This document shows positions 9,579-17,999 of a stretch of DNA of 64,000 bases, piece by piece. Below the pieces are notes generated by a model. The model worked only from the letters and a program-made list of their open reading frames with translations, did not search any database and was not told the DNA's origin. The stretch comes from Candidatus Oscillibacter excrementavium (lineage in GTDB: Bacteria; Bacillota; Clostridia; Oscillospirales; Oscillospiraceae). The DNA is taken from positions 1 to 64,000 of the forward strand of contig DWYU01000024.1 of NCBI GenBank assembly GCA_019118505.1, in the 5' to 3' direction. Position numbers and translations under genes: made by a program. Positions within the stretch are counted from its first letter, which is position 1. Each line of letters starts with the position of its first letter.

Positions 9579-10717
9579 TCTACCTGGACAACGCCGCCAC
9601 CACCCGGCCCAAGCCCCCCGGCGTGGCGGAGGCGGTGGCCGCCGCCATGAACGACTACGGCAACAGCGGCCGGGGCACCCATCCGGAGGCCCTGGAGGCG
9701 GCCCGGAGCATCTACGGCGTCCGGCAGACCTTGGCGGACCTCTTCGGCTGCCCCCGGGCGGACCACGTGGCCTTCACCCCCAACTCCACCATGGCTCTGA
9801 ACATCGCCATCTCCGGCCTGCTGGGGCCGGGGGACCATGTGCTCTCCACGGATTTGGAGCACAACTCCGTCCTGCGGCCCCTGTACCGGCTCCGGGCCCG
9901 GGGGGCGGAGGTGGACTTTGTCCCCGCTGACCGGCAGGGGAGGATCGACTACGCCGACTTCACCCGGCTCCTACGGCCCAACACCAAGGCGGTGGTGTGC
10001 ACCCACGGCTCCAACCTGACCGGGGATTTGGTAGACATCCAGCGGGTGGGGGACTTCTGTTATCAGCACGGGCTGCTGTTCGTTCTGGACGCCTCCCAGA
10101 CTGCCGGAGTGTTTCCCATCCACATGGAAAAGCAGCACATCAGCGTGGTGTGCTTCACCGGCCACAAGAGCCTGATGGGCCCCCAGGGCACCGGCGGTCT
10201 CTGCGTGGGGGAGGGCATCGAGATCCGCCCCTTTGCCGTGGGGGGCACCGGCGTCCAGAGCTACTCCGAGACCCAGCCGGAATCGTACCCGACCCGGCTG
10301 GAGGCGGGGACCCTCAACAGCCATGGCATCGCCGGGCTGGGGGCGTCTTTGGCCTTTCTGGAGCGCACCGGCTGGGACCGCGTCCGCGCCCACGAGGGCG
10401 CCCTGGCCCGCCGGTTCTATGAAACTGTCAAAACCATTCCCGGCGTAAAGGTGTATGGGAATTTCACTGTACAGGACCGCGCGCCCATTGTCTCCCTGAA
10501 CATCGCGGATCTGGACTCCTCGGAGGTGGCGGACGAGCTGGCGGAGCGGTTCTCCATCGCCACCCGTCCCGGCGCCCACTGCGCCCCCCGGCTCCACCGG
10601 GCCCTGGGCACCACGGATCAGGGGGCGGTCCGGTTCTCCTGGTCCTACTTCAACACGGAGGAGGAGACCGATGCTGCGGCGGAGGCGGTCCGCACCCTGG
10701 CGGCGGAGGCCACCTGA
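9575..10717 (+). CDS. Cysteine desulfurase / selenocysteine lyase family aminotransferase class V
   Basis: MIYLDNAATTRPKPPGV, FTGHKSLMGPQGTGGL (PLP Lys), GAHCAPRLH (catalytic Cys); ATGA-overlap with yedF. Confidence 0.94.
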   Translation: MIYLDNAATTRPKPPGVAEAVAAAMNDYGNSGRGTHPEALEAARSIYGVRQTLADLFGCPRADHVAFTPNSTMALNIAISGLLGPGDHVLSTDLEHNSVLRPLYRLRARGAEVDFVPADRQGRIDYADFTRLLRPNTKAVVCTHGSNLTGDLVDIQRVGDFCYQHGLLFVLDASQTAGVFPIHMEKQHISVVCFTGHKSLMGPQGTGGLCVGEGIEIRPFAVGGTGVQSYSETQPESYPTRLEAGTLNSHGIAGLGASLAFLERTGWDRVRAHEGALARRFYETVKTIPGVKVYGNFTVQDRAPIVSLNIADLDSSEVADELAERFSIATRPGAHCAPRLHRALGTTDQGAVRFSWSYFNTEEETDAAAEAVRTLAAEAT

Positions 10718-10719
10718 CC

Positions 10720-10956
10720 ATGCGGGAGAAGCAGGAGCGATTTGTGGTGACCTTCGCCACCACCACCGGGGCCATGGCCATGGAGCGGGCCTGCCGGGCG
10801 GCAGGCCTGCCCGGCAGGCTGATCCCGGTTCCACGGAGCATCACCGCCGGCTGCGGCATGTGCTGGTCCGCGCCGCCGGAGGCCCAGGCGGAGCTGGAGG
10901 ACTTGGTGGTGCGGGAGAAACTGGACGTGGACGGCCTGTATACCGTCCTGCTGTGA
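10720..10956 (+). CDS. DUF3343 domain protein
   Basis: FVVTFATTTGAMAMERACRAAGLPGRLIPVPRSITAGCGMCWS; operonic with the YedF/desulfurase genes. Confidence 0.85.
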   Translation: MREKQERFVVTFATTTGAMAMERACRAAGLPGRLIPVPRSITAGCGMCWSAPPEAQAELEDLVVREKLDVDGLYTVLL

Positions 10957-10968
10957 GGAGGGGAGACC

Positions 10969-11142
10969 ATGGCATCAAACTGCGAGGAGTGCGTGCACTA
11001 CGACTATGACGAGGAGCTGGACGCCTACGTCTGCGAGGCGGATCTGGACGAGGACGAGATGGAGCGGTTCCTCCGTTTCGGCACCGCCGCCTGTCCCTTC
11101 TATCGCCCCGGCGACGACTACCGCACGGCCCGGAGGCAGTGA
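10969..11142 (+). CDS. Small four-Cys protein, DUF6472-like
   Basis: MASNCEECVHYDYDEELDAYVCEADLDEDEMERFLRFGTAACPFYRPGDDYRTARRQ; RBS gaggaggggag; not in the ORF track because <60 aa. Confidence 0.7.
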   Translation: MASNCEECVHYDYDEELDAYVCEADLDEDEMERFLRFGTAACPFYRPGDDYRTARRQ

Positions 11143-11168
11143 ACGTACCTCTCTGATATGAAAAAAGG

Positions 11169-11203
11169 GCGCCTTGGACAGCTGACTGTCCAAGGCGCTT
11201 TTT
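11169..11203 (+). terminator. Bidirectional rho-independent terminator
   Basis: gcgccttggacag-ctga-ctgtccaaggcgc with aaaaaa on left and ttttt on right. Confidence 0.9.
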
Positions 11204-11209
11204 GTCGGC

Positions 11210-12034
11210 TCACTGGGCGGAGAACCGGTCCACATATTCCTCCAGGCACAGCCCCAGCCCCGTCATCTCCCGGGCGGCCTCCCGGCCCACGTAGCGGTAG
11301 TGCCAGGGCTCGTAGATGATGCCCGTCGTCTCGCTCTTTCCGGTGGGGTAGCGCAGCACGAAGCCGTATTCCCAGCTGTGTGCCATCAGCCACTGCTGCA
11401 CCGGGGTGGCCTCCTGGGCCTGGTCCAGGTGCTGGTAGGAGGCGTCCACAATGTCCAACGCCAGGCCGGTCTGATGCTCACTGGTGCCGGGCACCGCCAC
11501 CACGGTCCCCGCCTCCTCCACAGCGTGTTCGTAGGAGTATCCCTCGTCCATCAGCCGCTGGATCTTGTTTTCATACAGCTCCCGCTGTTTTGCCTGGGTC
11601 CGGTAGGAGGAGCAGATCAGAGGCTCCAGCCCCGCCGCCCTGCAGGCGTCCAGCATCGCCTGCAGGTCCGGATAGGCCCGGGCGTCCACCGCGTGGCCCT
11701 GCTTCAGCTGTGTCAGCTCGCAGGTGTATCCGTCGGGAATGGGGTTCCAGCGGTTCACCAGCAGGAGCTGCCAGTCATCCGGAGAGACCCTGCCGGCGTT
11801 CTCCGGCAGGGGAGCCGATGGAGCCGGCGGTTCGGCGGGCTCCAGGGATGCCGCTGGGACAGCTTCTGTCCTGATGGCACACACGGCAAAGCAGGCAGCG
11901 GAAATTAAGAGGCCAAGACAGATGGTCAGCAGAGGAAACCGCGCTCTGCAGACATAGTTTCGATGCCGTTTCCTGCGGGGATGTACGGCGTTGGTATGCG
12001 CATTTGTATCAACCATCGGAGGTTCCTCCTTCAA
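11210..12034 (-). CDS. M15 family D-Ala-D-Ala carboxypeptidase (VanY-like), membrane anchored
   Basis: SSYRTQAKQRELYENKI, PGTSEHQTGLALDIVD, EPWHYRYVGREAA; N-terminal TM; start could be 12016. Confidence 0.93.
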   Translation of the reverse strand: MKEEPPMVDTNAHTNAVHPRRKRHRNYVCRARFPLLTICLGLLISAACFAVCAIRTEAVPAASLEPAEPPAPSAPLPENAGRVSPDDWQLLLVNRWNPIPDGYTCELTQLKQGHAVDARAYPDLQAMLDACRAAGLEPLICSSYRTQAKQRELYENKIQRLMDEGYSYEHAVEEAGTVVAVPGTSEHQTGLALDIVDASYQHLDQAQEATPVQQWLMAHSWEYGFVLRYPTGKSETTGIIYEPWHYRYVGREAAREMTGLGLCLEEYVDRFSAQ

Positions 12035-12115
12035 GCCCGGCGCTGTGCCTATCTATCAAATAAACGCTCGACTGCCGAAAAAAGTTTCAAAAGGAGAGAA
12101 CCAATCTGAAAAAAG

Positions 12116-12149
12116 AAATCAGACCAAGTCATAAGACTTGGTCTGATTT
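12116..12149. repeat. Perfect 15-bp-stem hairpin
   Basis: AAATCAGACCAAGTC-ataa-GACTTGGTCTGATTT; minus-strand T-tract suggests a terminator. Confidence 0.85.
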
Positions 12150-12186
12150 GGTCCCCCGACCGATTTCAAATCCGAACGCTGAGGCT

Positions 12187-12221
12187 GGTTCCCAAAGGGT
12201 AAGTATTACCCTTTGGGAACC
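12187..12221. repeat. Perfect 16-bp-stem palindrome
   Basis: GGTTCCCAAAGGGTAA-gta-TTACCCTTTGGGAACC. Confidence 0.9.
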
Positions 12222-12235
12222 ATGTAGCAGGCAGC

Positions 12236-12373
12236 ATGATGGAATTATCAACAGGGTTTATGGCCCGTATCCTGCTCCCGAAGATACAAGCCTTTTTCGA
12301 GAGTGAGGAAGGACAGCGGGAGTTTGCTGAGTGGAAAGCGCAACAGAAGCGGGACAAAGTGAAACGGGACTAA
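12236..12373 (+). CDS. Small hypothetical protein (45 aa), likely mobile-element relic
   Basis: MMELSTGFMARILLPKIQAFFESEEGQREFAEWKAQQKRDKVKRD followed by a terminator. Confidence 0.45.
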   Translation: MMELSTGFMARILLPKIQAFFESEEGQREFAEWKAQQKRDKVKRD

Positions 12374-12380
12374 TGCACAC

Positions 12381-12421
12381 AAGGCGGGAACATCTGCAAC
12401 GATGTTCCCGCCTTATATTTT
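12381..12421 (+). terminator. Rho-independent terminator
   Basis: aaggcgggaacatc-tgcaac-gatgttcccgcctt followed by atatttt. Confidence 0.8.
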
Positions 12422-12425
12422 GACT

Positions 12426-12971
12426 TTATTCAGCATAAAAGTGAATGTCTGTCCAGGACTTTCCGTTCCATTGATAGACAACTTCCTCATATACTATGCC
12501 GGGTTGCGAAGTTTCTCCATCAAAATAAGTCCCTTCATGGCGCAAATATTTTATAATCAAATCCATGTTGCCGTCCCCATCCCAGTCTTTCCATTCCAAT
12601 TCTGGGAGGATTGTGGGGTCCTCCCACGCTTTTTGCTCAAATGCCTGAAAGTGTTCTCCGTACTGAATATAAGTTCGATTTCTTTCTTTCGAATTGTCAC
12701 AATAGATAGCGATGTTCTCATCAGGGATATTGCCAAGCAACAAGTAGCCACCTTCGCTGTTTATATCTGACTCCGTTGCCAAAGTTGTAGGTAAACTGTC
12801 AGGGGGTTGGAGTACTCCTTCGTCATTCTCGGCGGGAATAAATTCCTCGCTATTATCATGTATAGCAGTCATTTCTGAAAGTTTTTCTTTCTCTTGTGCC
12901 TGTTGCTGAGCACATGCAACCAGTCCTAACATACATGCCATTAACATGATAAGTGCTGCGTATTTTCTCAT
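12426..12971 (-). CDS. Hypothetical lipoprotein
   Basis: Lipobox MLGLVAC after MRKYAALIMLMA; acidic/WDGDGNMDLIIKY segment typical of exported FG-GAP-like stretches. Confidence 0.85.
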   Translation of the reverse strand: MRKYAALIMLMACMLGLVACAQQQAQEKEKLSEMTAIHDNSEEFIPAENDEGVLQPPDSLPTTLATESDINSEGGYLLLGNIPDENIAIYCDNSKERNRTYIQYGEHFQAFEQKAWEDPTILPELEWKDWDGDGNMDLIIKYLRHEGTYFDGETSQPGIVYEEVVYQWNGKSWTDIHFYAE

Positions 12972-13061
12972 ACAAACGACCTTCCAAAATAGTGCTTATA
13001 TTTACTATGACGCAAAAGAGTAAAAAAAGTTCCGTTTTCCCAATATTAAATTAAAATAATA

Positions 13062-13097
13062 AGACAAGGACAGGGTGTAGTCTCCCTGTCCTTGTCT
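13062..13097 (-). terminator. Hairpin, probable terminator for minus-strand tRNA transcript
   Basis: AGACAAGGACAGGG-n8-CCCTGTCCTTGTCT, minus-strand flank ttattattttaattt. Confidence 0.6.
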
Positions 13098-13120
13098 CAC
13101 TAAAACGCATTTTCAATAGA

Positions 13121-13174
13121 AATGATAAATCCGAACACATTACCCACCGGGATAATGTAGTTCGGATTATCATT
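13121..13174. repeat. Long imperfect hairpin
   Basis: AATGATAAATCCGAACACATTACCC ... GGGATAATGTAGTTCGGATTATCATT. Confidence 0.8.
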
Positions 13175-13177
13175 GTT

Positions 13178-13254
13178 TGGTCCGAGTGGCGAGACTTGAA
13201 CTCACGGCCTCTTGACCCCCAGTCAAGCGCGCTACCAACTGCGCCACACCCGGA
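13178..13254 (-). tRNA. tRNA-Pro(GGG), CCA encoded
   Basis: Reverse complement tccgggtgtggcgcagttggtagcgcgcttgactgggggtcaagaggccgtgagttcaagtctcgccactcggacca folds as cloverleaf. Confidence 0.95.
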
Positions 13255-13422
13255 AAGTGCTGCTCGAAGTCAGCTCAATTATAATAGCACACTGTTTCTG
13301 GAAATGCAACCCCTAAATTGAAAAAAATTAAAAAAATAAAAATGAAGGTTTAGGTTGACAAAATGGAAACCGGTATAGTATAATAATCAGGCGTCCGACA
13401 GAGGACAGCTCCTTTCCGCTGT

Positions 13423-13510
13423 GGAGAGATGTCCGAGCGGTTGAAGGAACCGGTCTTGAAAACCGGCGAGGCGCAAGCCTCCGTGGGTTCGAATCCCACT
13501 CTCTCCGCCA
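13423..13510 (+). tRNA. tRNA-Ser(TGA), CCA encoded
   Basis: ggagagatgtccgagcggttgaaggaaccggtcttgaaaaccgg...tctctccgcca with long variable arm. Confidence 0.96.
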
Positions 13511-13535
13511 CTTTGTTATCTGGAATATCGTATTT

Positions 13536-13629
13536 GCAGAAGTACCCAAGAGGCCGAAGGGGCTCCCCTGCTAAGGGAGTAGGGTGTCTAAAAAACGCCG
13601 CGAGGGTTCAAATCCCTCCTTCTGCGCCA
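13536..13629 (+). tRNA. tRNA-Ser(GCT), CCA encoded
   Basis: gcagaagtacccaagaggccgaaggggctcccctgctaagggag...cttctgcgcca with long variable arm. Confidence 0.96.
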
Positions 13630-13668
13630 ACTCGTCGCAAGCGTCATATCGCTTGCGACGAGTTTTTC
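13630..13668 (+). terminator. Rho-independent terminator of the tRNA-Ser pair
   Basis: actcgtcgcaagcg-tcatat-cgcttgcgacgagt followed by ttttcc. Confidence 0.9.
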
Positions 13669-13805
13669 CTTTCACGCCGGAGCGCATCACGCGCTTATTC
13701 TGCCGCTCCCTGCTTGGCGGCGATTTTGTCTGCCTTTGAATAGTACCATTTTAATTGCCCGTTCCACACGCCGCAGGCGAATTTGCCCGCGGCGTGTTTC
13801 TTTAC

Positions 13806-14180
13806 CTACAGGATCAGCAGCAGGCCCAGGGCCACCAGCAACTCCTCGTCCGCCCCCTCCCGGAAGAGAAAGTAGAGAATGGCCAGAAGCAGCAGGTCCC
13901 CGGTGTCCAGGCTGTTCAGGTGAAACTGGTCCAGCAGCCGCCGGAGCAGGCCGGTGAGGCTGTCCCCCCGGCCATCGTCCTGGGGCGGCGGGACGTCTGT
14001 GTGGGGCGGATGCTGTCCGCCGCCGGGCGGGGCGTGAGAGGCACCGGCTCCCGGCCCGTCCCCGGTGTGGGGCGGCTCCGGACCGCCGGGCGGGGGAGGG
14101 GGCGCCTGGGGACGGCGGGACTCCTCCTCCGGGATGCGGGTGTAGACCCCCTGGTCGTTGCGGATATAGCGGTTGTACAT
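13806..14180 (-). CDS. Hypothetical protein, Pro/Gly-rich middle and hydrophobic C-terminus
   Basis: ORF MYNRYIRNDQGVYTRI...LLRRLLDQFHLNSLDTGDLLLLAILYFLFREG; third gene of a tight minus-strand cluster. Confidence 0.75.
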   Translation of the reverse strand: MYNRYIRNDQGVYTRIPEEESRRPQAPPPPPGGPEPPHTGDGPGAGASHAPPGGGQHPPHTDVPPPQDDGRGDSLTGLLRRLLDQFHLNSLDTGDLLLLAILYFLFREGADEELLVALGLLLIL

Positions 14181-14183
14181 GGC

Positions 14184-14612
14184 TCACCCCTCCCGTCCGG
14201 ACAGGAATTTCTTTCCGATGCGGAACAGCCGGGCCAGCTGGAGCGCCCGCTCCACCTTCTCCTGCCGCTCCGGCTTCAGATAGGGCCGCAGGGCGTACAG
14301 CAGCTGCCGGGCGTTGGAGTCCTGCTGCCCGCCCAACTCCCGCAGCAGCGGCAGAAAGCGCACCAGCAGCTGGGGGTCCAGCCCTCCGGCCAGGGCGGAG
14401 AGGGGATCGCCGCCGGAGGGCGGGGGTGTCTGCTGCGGCCCCGGCCCGGCGGCCCTTCCGCCGGGCTGGGGCGGGGGAGAGGCGCCGGCGGTCCCGCCGC
14501 CCTCCGATCCGCCGGAGAGGGACTGGGCCAGCTGCATGATCTGGGCCATGGCGTCCGGGTTGGAGAGGATGCTGTTCAGTTTGTCGTCGAATTCCGCCAC
14601 CGCGCACGCCAC
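14184..14612 (-). CDS. Hypothetical protein with Pro/Gly-rich linker (GTG start)
   Basis: KLNSILSNPDAMAQIMQLAQSLSGG and QLLYALRPYLKPERQEKVERALQLARLFRIGKKFL helical segments. Confidence 0.75.
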   Translation of the reverse strand: MACAVAEFDDKLNSILSNPDAMAQIMQLAQSLSGGSEGGGTAGASPPPQPGGRAAGPGPQQTPPPSGGDPLSALAGGLDPQLLVRFLPLLRELGGQQDSNARQLLYALRPYLKPERQEKVERALQLARLFRIGKKFLSGREG

Positions 14613-14631
14613 CCCCTTTCCGGCTGTCCTG

Positions 14632-14892
14632 TTACCGGCCGTTCATGGCCTTGTTGATGCGGTCCACCAGTGCCGCCCCGTCCGGGCTCTGCATCAGCTG
14701 GTTCACCATGCGGACCATCTCCGCCGGGTTGCCCTTGGCGGCGGACTGGGCCGCCCGCTGGAGGGACGCCCCCTGGTCTCCGCCGGAGAGCATCTGCAGA
14801 AGGGCCTGCCCGTCCCGGGACTGCATCAGCGCCTGGAGCATGGCGGGGTTGCTTTTCAGCTGTTGGATCATACGGGCTGTCTGTTCGTCCAT
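14632..14892 (-). CDS. Small helical hypothetical protein (86 aa)
   Basis: MDEQTARMIQQLKSNPAMLQALMQSRDGQALLQMLSGGDQG...VNQLMQSPDGAALVDRINKAMNGR; RBS aggaggcac upstream. Confidence 0.75.
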   Translation of the reverse strand: MDEQTARMIQQLKSNPAMLQALMQSRDGQALLQMLSGGDQGASLQRAAQSAAKGNPAEMVRMVNQLMQSPDGAALVDRINKAMNGR

Positions 14893-14949
14893 AGTGCCTC
14901 CTTGTGACATCTGTGAGATGGATTTCATCTCAGTATATGAGGGCGGAGG

Positions 14950-14980
14950 CAAAAAAGTGCCTGCGCAATGCGCAGGCACT
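14950..14980 (-). terminator. Terminator of nth (minus strand)
   Basis: agtgcctgcgc-aat-gcgcaggcact with aaaaaa on the left (U tract on minus strand). Confidence 0.85.
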
Positions 14981-15005
14981 GAGACTCCTCTTATATCATT
15001 ATAAA

Positions 15006-15653
15006 TCAGGATTTCTTTTTGGCGGCCCTGGCGGTGTCGCAGTCCTTTGCCAGGGGGCAGCCGTCGCACTTGGGGGAGCGGGCGGTGCAGGTGTCCCGGC
15101 CGAAGAGCACCATCCGGTGGCAGAAGTTGTTGGACTCCTTGGGGGGAATGGACTGGCGCAGCTGCCGCTCCACCTGGAGGGGGTCCTTGGACCCGTCGGT
15201 GATGCCCAGCCGTCCGGTGATGCGGATGCAGTGGGTGTCGCACACATAGGCGGGCTGGCCGAACACGTCCCCCAGGATCAGGTTCGCCGTCTTGCGGCCC
15301 ACGCCGGGCAGGCCCGTCAGCTCCTCCATGGTGCCGGGGACCTTGCCGCCGTACTCGTTCACCAGCTTCTGGGCGCAGGCCACGATGTCCCGGGCCTTGC
15401 CGTTGTAAAAGCCGCAGGAGTGGATGTATTCCCCCACCTCCTTCGGGTCCGCCTCCGCGAAGCTTTCCAGGGTGGGGAAGCGGGCGTACAGCGCCGGAGT
15501 CACCTTGTTGACCCGCTCGTCGGTGCACTGGGCGGAGAGCCGCACGGCAAACAGCAGCTCGTAATCCTTCTTATATTGCAGGGAGCACAGCCCGTCCGGG
15601 TAGATGCCCTTCAGCGTCTCGATGATGCGGTTCACCGCGGCCTTGGATTTCAT
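15006..15653 (-). CDS. nth: Endonuclease III
   Basis: LTGLPGVGRKTANLILGDVFGQPAYVCDTHCIRI (HhH, catalytic Lys/Asp); C-terminal 4Fe-4S cysteines. Confidence 0.96.
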   Translation of the reverse strand: MKSKAAVNRIIETLKGIYPDGLCSLQYKKDYELLFAVRLSAQCTDERVNKVTPALYARFPTLESFAEADPKEVGEYIHSCGFYNGKARDIVACAQKLVNEYGGKVPGTMEELTGLPGVGRKTANLILGDVFGQPAYVCDTHCIRITGRLGITDGSKDPLQVERQLRQSIPPKESNNFCHRMVLFGRDTCTARSPKCDGCPLAKDCDTARAAKKKS

Positions 15654-15709
15654 GTCGTTCACCTCAGTCGACAGGATACCACAATCTCCGGCAAAAAGCC
15701 AGCAAAAAA

Positions 15710-16333
15710 TCACCGCCTGCGGCCATAACGGCGGTTGAGGTCCGTCTTTCGGAATTCCCGCGCCAGCAGGCAGAGGCCGTACAGGCCGCAGAGCAGGAGG
15801 ATCAGGTCCTCATAGGCGCGGAACAGCAGGGATTTGACCCCCGTCAGCCCCCAGAGCGTCAGCAGTGCCAGCAGCAGCCTGTTTTTGCGGGAATAGCCGC
15901 TGTAAAGGGCGATGCCGAGGCTGACTGCGGGACAGGGCATGATATGGGTCACCAGCTCCGGGAAGGTGTTCCCCAACAGGACGGAGCAGAGGGGGTACAG
16001 GAAATACAGCAACAGCAGCAGCGCCTGGGGAAGGGTGGGGGGCCTCAGAACATCTGCGCTGTTGTGCCGGCACTCATACAGAAACAGGAGACCGCAGGCC
16101 AGAAAGAGGGGCAGAGCAAACAGCCGCTGAATGGGGAGCTCCCCGAAGCCGGCAAAAAAGACTGCGGCGATGAACAGATGGAGGATCCCCAGTGCACACT
16201 TGGCCGCCCACGGGACTTTCTTTGTATAGGAGAGAACCATCATTCCCAGCAAAAAGGCCAGCAAGGGGATCTGAAAGGCCCAGGTCTGCTGGTTGTATGC
16301 GCCGATGACCGCCCAAAAAGTCTGCGCGTCCAT
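15710..16333 (-). CDS. Multi-pass membrane protein, DUF6064-like
   Basis: MDAQTFWAVIGAYNQQTWAFQIPLLAFLLGMMVL...; several TM segments. Confidence 0.8.
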   Translation of the reverse strand: MDAQTFWAVIGAYNQQTWAFQIPLLAFLLGMMVLSYTKKVPWAAKCALGILHLFIAAVFFAGFGELPIQRLFALPLFLACGLLFLYECRHNSADVLRPPTLPQALLLLLYFLYPLCSVLLGNTFPELVTHIMPCPAVSLGIALYSGYSRKNRLLLALLTLWGLTGVKSLLFRAYEDLILLLCGLYGLCLLAREFRKTDLNRRYGRRR

Positions 16334-16500
16334 CCCGTCACCTCCCGCGGCGATTCCGCTGTCCCAGTATAGCACGGGGGAGCCGCGGGGCGCAACCGCC
16401 CCGTTCCGGCGGCGGGGCCCTCCGGGATACAGCTTGACAAGATCTCCCTGAAAGAGTAAAATCTCCTTACGATTTTCAAGTGTAAGGAGAAGGAGAAGAT

Positions 16501-17913
16501 ATGGCATATATCATCGCAATCGGCGCCTATCTGGTGCTGCTCATGATCTTCGGGCTCATCGTGGCCCACAAGAAGGTCAAAACCTCGGATGACATGGTGA
16601 CCGGCGGCCACCGCATCCCCTTCATCATTCTGGTGGGCACCCTGCTGGCCACCTGGTGCGGCGGCGGCGGCATCACCGGCTCCGCCAGCGTGGTGTACAC
16701 CGGCGGCCCCTGGGTGGGTCTCATCACCTTCGCGGCGCCTCCCATCGGCATCATCCTGCTGTATTTCATCGCCGGCAAGGTCCGCAAGTCCAACAAGGTG
16801 ACGGTGCCGGAGATCATGGAGGCCCGCTACGGCAAGGCCGCCAGCATCATCTCCGCCATCTGCGTCATGCTGGCCTATGTGGGCGTGCTGGCCACCCAGC
16901 TGAAGGCTGCTGCGGACATCATCGTCCTGCTGTGCTCCTCTAGCGGCGTGGAGATCTCCCACGGCCTGGCCCTGGCCATCTGCACCATCATCATCGCCGT
17001 CATCACCGTTGGCGGCGGCCTGGTGTCCGTGGCCTACTCTGACGCCGTCAGCGCCCTGCTGATGATCGGCGGCTTCTTCGCAGCCATCCCCATCCTGATG
17101 GCGGCCGCCTCCGCCCAGGGCGCCACTCTGCCCCCGGAGAAGATGACCCTCACCGGCGGCATGTCCGGCTGGGAGCTGCTGGGCTACTTCCTGCCCTCCC
17201 TGGCCCTGATGCTGGGCGACCAGAACATGCTCCAGCGGTTCGCCTCCGCCAAGAACAGCGAGGAGGCCAAGAAGTCCAACATCGGCATGTTCATCGGCGA
17301 GATCCTGGTGATCCTCAGCATCGTGGCCATCGTCACCCAGGCGGCCAAGCTGTATCCCACCCTGGAGACGCCCTCCAACGTCATCTTCCAGGTGGCGGTG
17401 GACTACCTGCCCCTGGTTTTCGGCGCGCTGGTGATGTGTGCCTGCATGGCCTTCATCGTCACCACGGCGGACAGCTATCTGCTCTCCTCCGCCACCAACC
17501 TGACCAACGACGTCTACGAGCGGTACATCAACACCAAGGCCACGGACAAGCAGAAGATGCTGGTCCTGCGGGGCACCATCATCGTGTTCAGCTTTGTCGC
17601 CGTGGCGCTGACCCTGTATTTCCCCACCGTGCTGTCCCTGCAGATGACGGCCTACACCATGTACGGCGCCGCCATCACCCCGGCCATCCTGTTCGCCCTC
17701 TTCTCCAAGCGGGTGACGCCTGCCGGCGGCATGGCGGGCATCCTGGTGGGCGGCCTGGTCACCATCATCTGGACCCTGATGGGCACCCCCTACGGGATCC
17801 AGTGCGCCATCGTGGCGGTGCCCGCCTCGGTGATCGCCATTCTGGTGGTCAGCGCCGTGACCCGGTGCAACGATCCCAAGCGGTCTCTGGAAGCCCTGTA
17901 CCAGGACAACTGA
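16501..17913 (+). CDS. Sodium:solute symporter family protein
   Basis: SSS-family topology and motifs (TLLATWCGGGGITGSASVVYTGGPWVGL; VTTADSYLLSSATNLTNDVYERYI). Confidence 0.94.
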   Translation: MAYIIAIGAYLVLLMIFGLIVAHKKVKTSDDMVTGGHRIPFIILVGTLLATWCGGGGITGSASVVYTGGPWVGLITFAAPPIGIILLYFIAGKVRKSNKVTVPEIMEARYGKAASIISAICVMLAYVGVLATQLKAAADIIVLLCSSSGVEISHGLALAICTIIIAVITVGGGLVSVAYSDAVSALLMIGGFFAAIPILMAAASAQGATLPPEKMTLTGGMSGWELLGYFLPSLALMLGDQNMLQRFASAKNSEEAKKSNIGMFIGEILVILSIVAIVTQAAKLYPTLETPSNVIFQVAVDYLPLVFGALVMCACMAFIVTTADSYLLSSATNLTNDVYERYINTKATDKQKMLVLRGTIIVFSFVAVALTLYFPTVLSLQMTAYTMYGAAITPAILFALFSKRVTPAGGMAGILVGGLVTIIWTLMGTPYGIQCAIVAVPASVIAILVVSAVTRCNDPKRSLEALYQDN

Positions 17914-17999
17914 TCCCGAGCGGGGCAGAAAGTGATTTCTGCCCCGCTTTTTTCTGCGCGCTCCCGCGCAAGGACTGATAAGAAAGTGAGGAACCACAC

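Noticed and set aside
12150-12186. Possible tRNA remnant on minus strand (ggatttgaaatcggtcgggggacca)
   Set aside because: T-arm consensus GTTCGAATC not preserved and no acceptor partner found.
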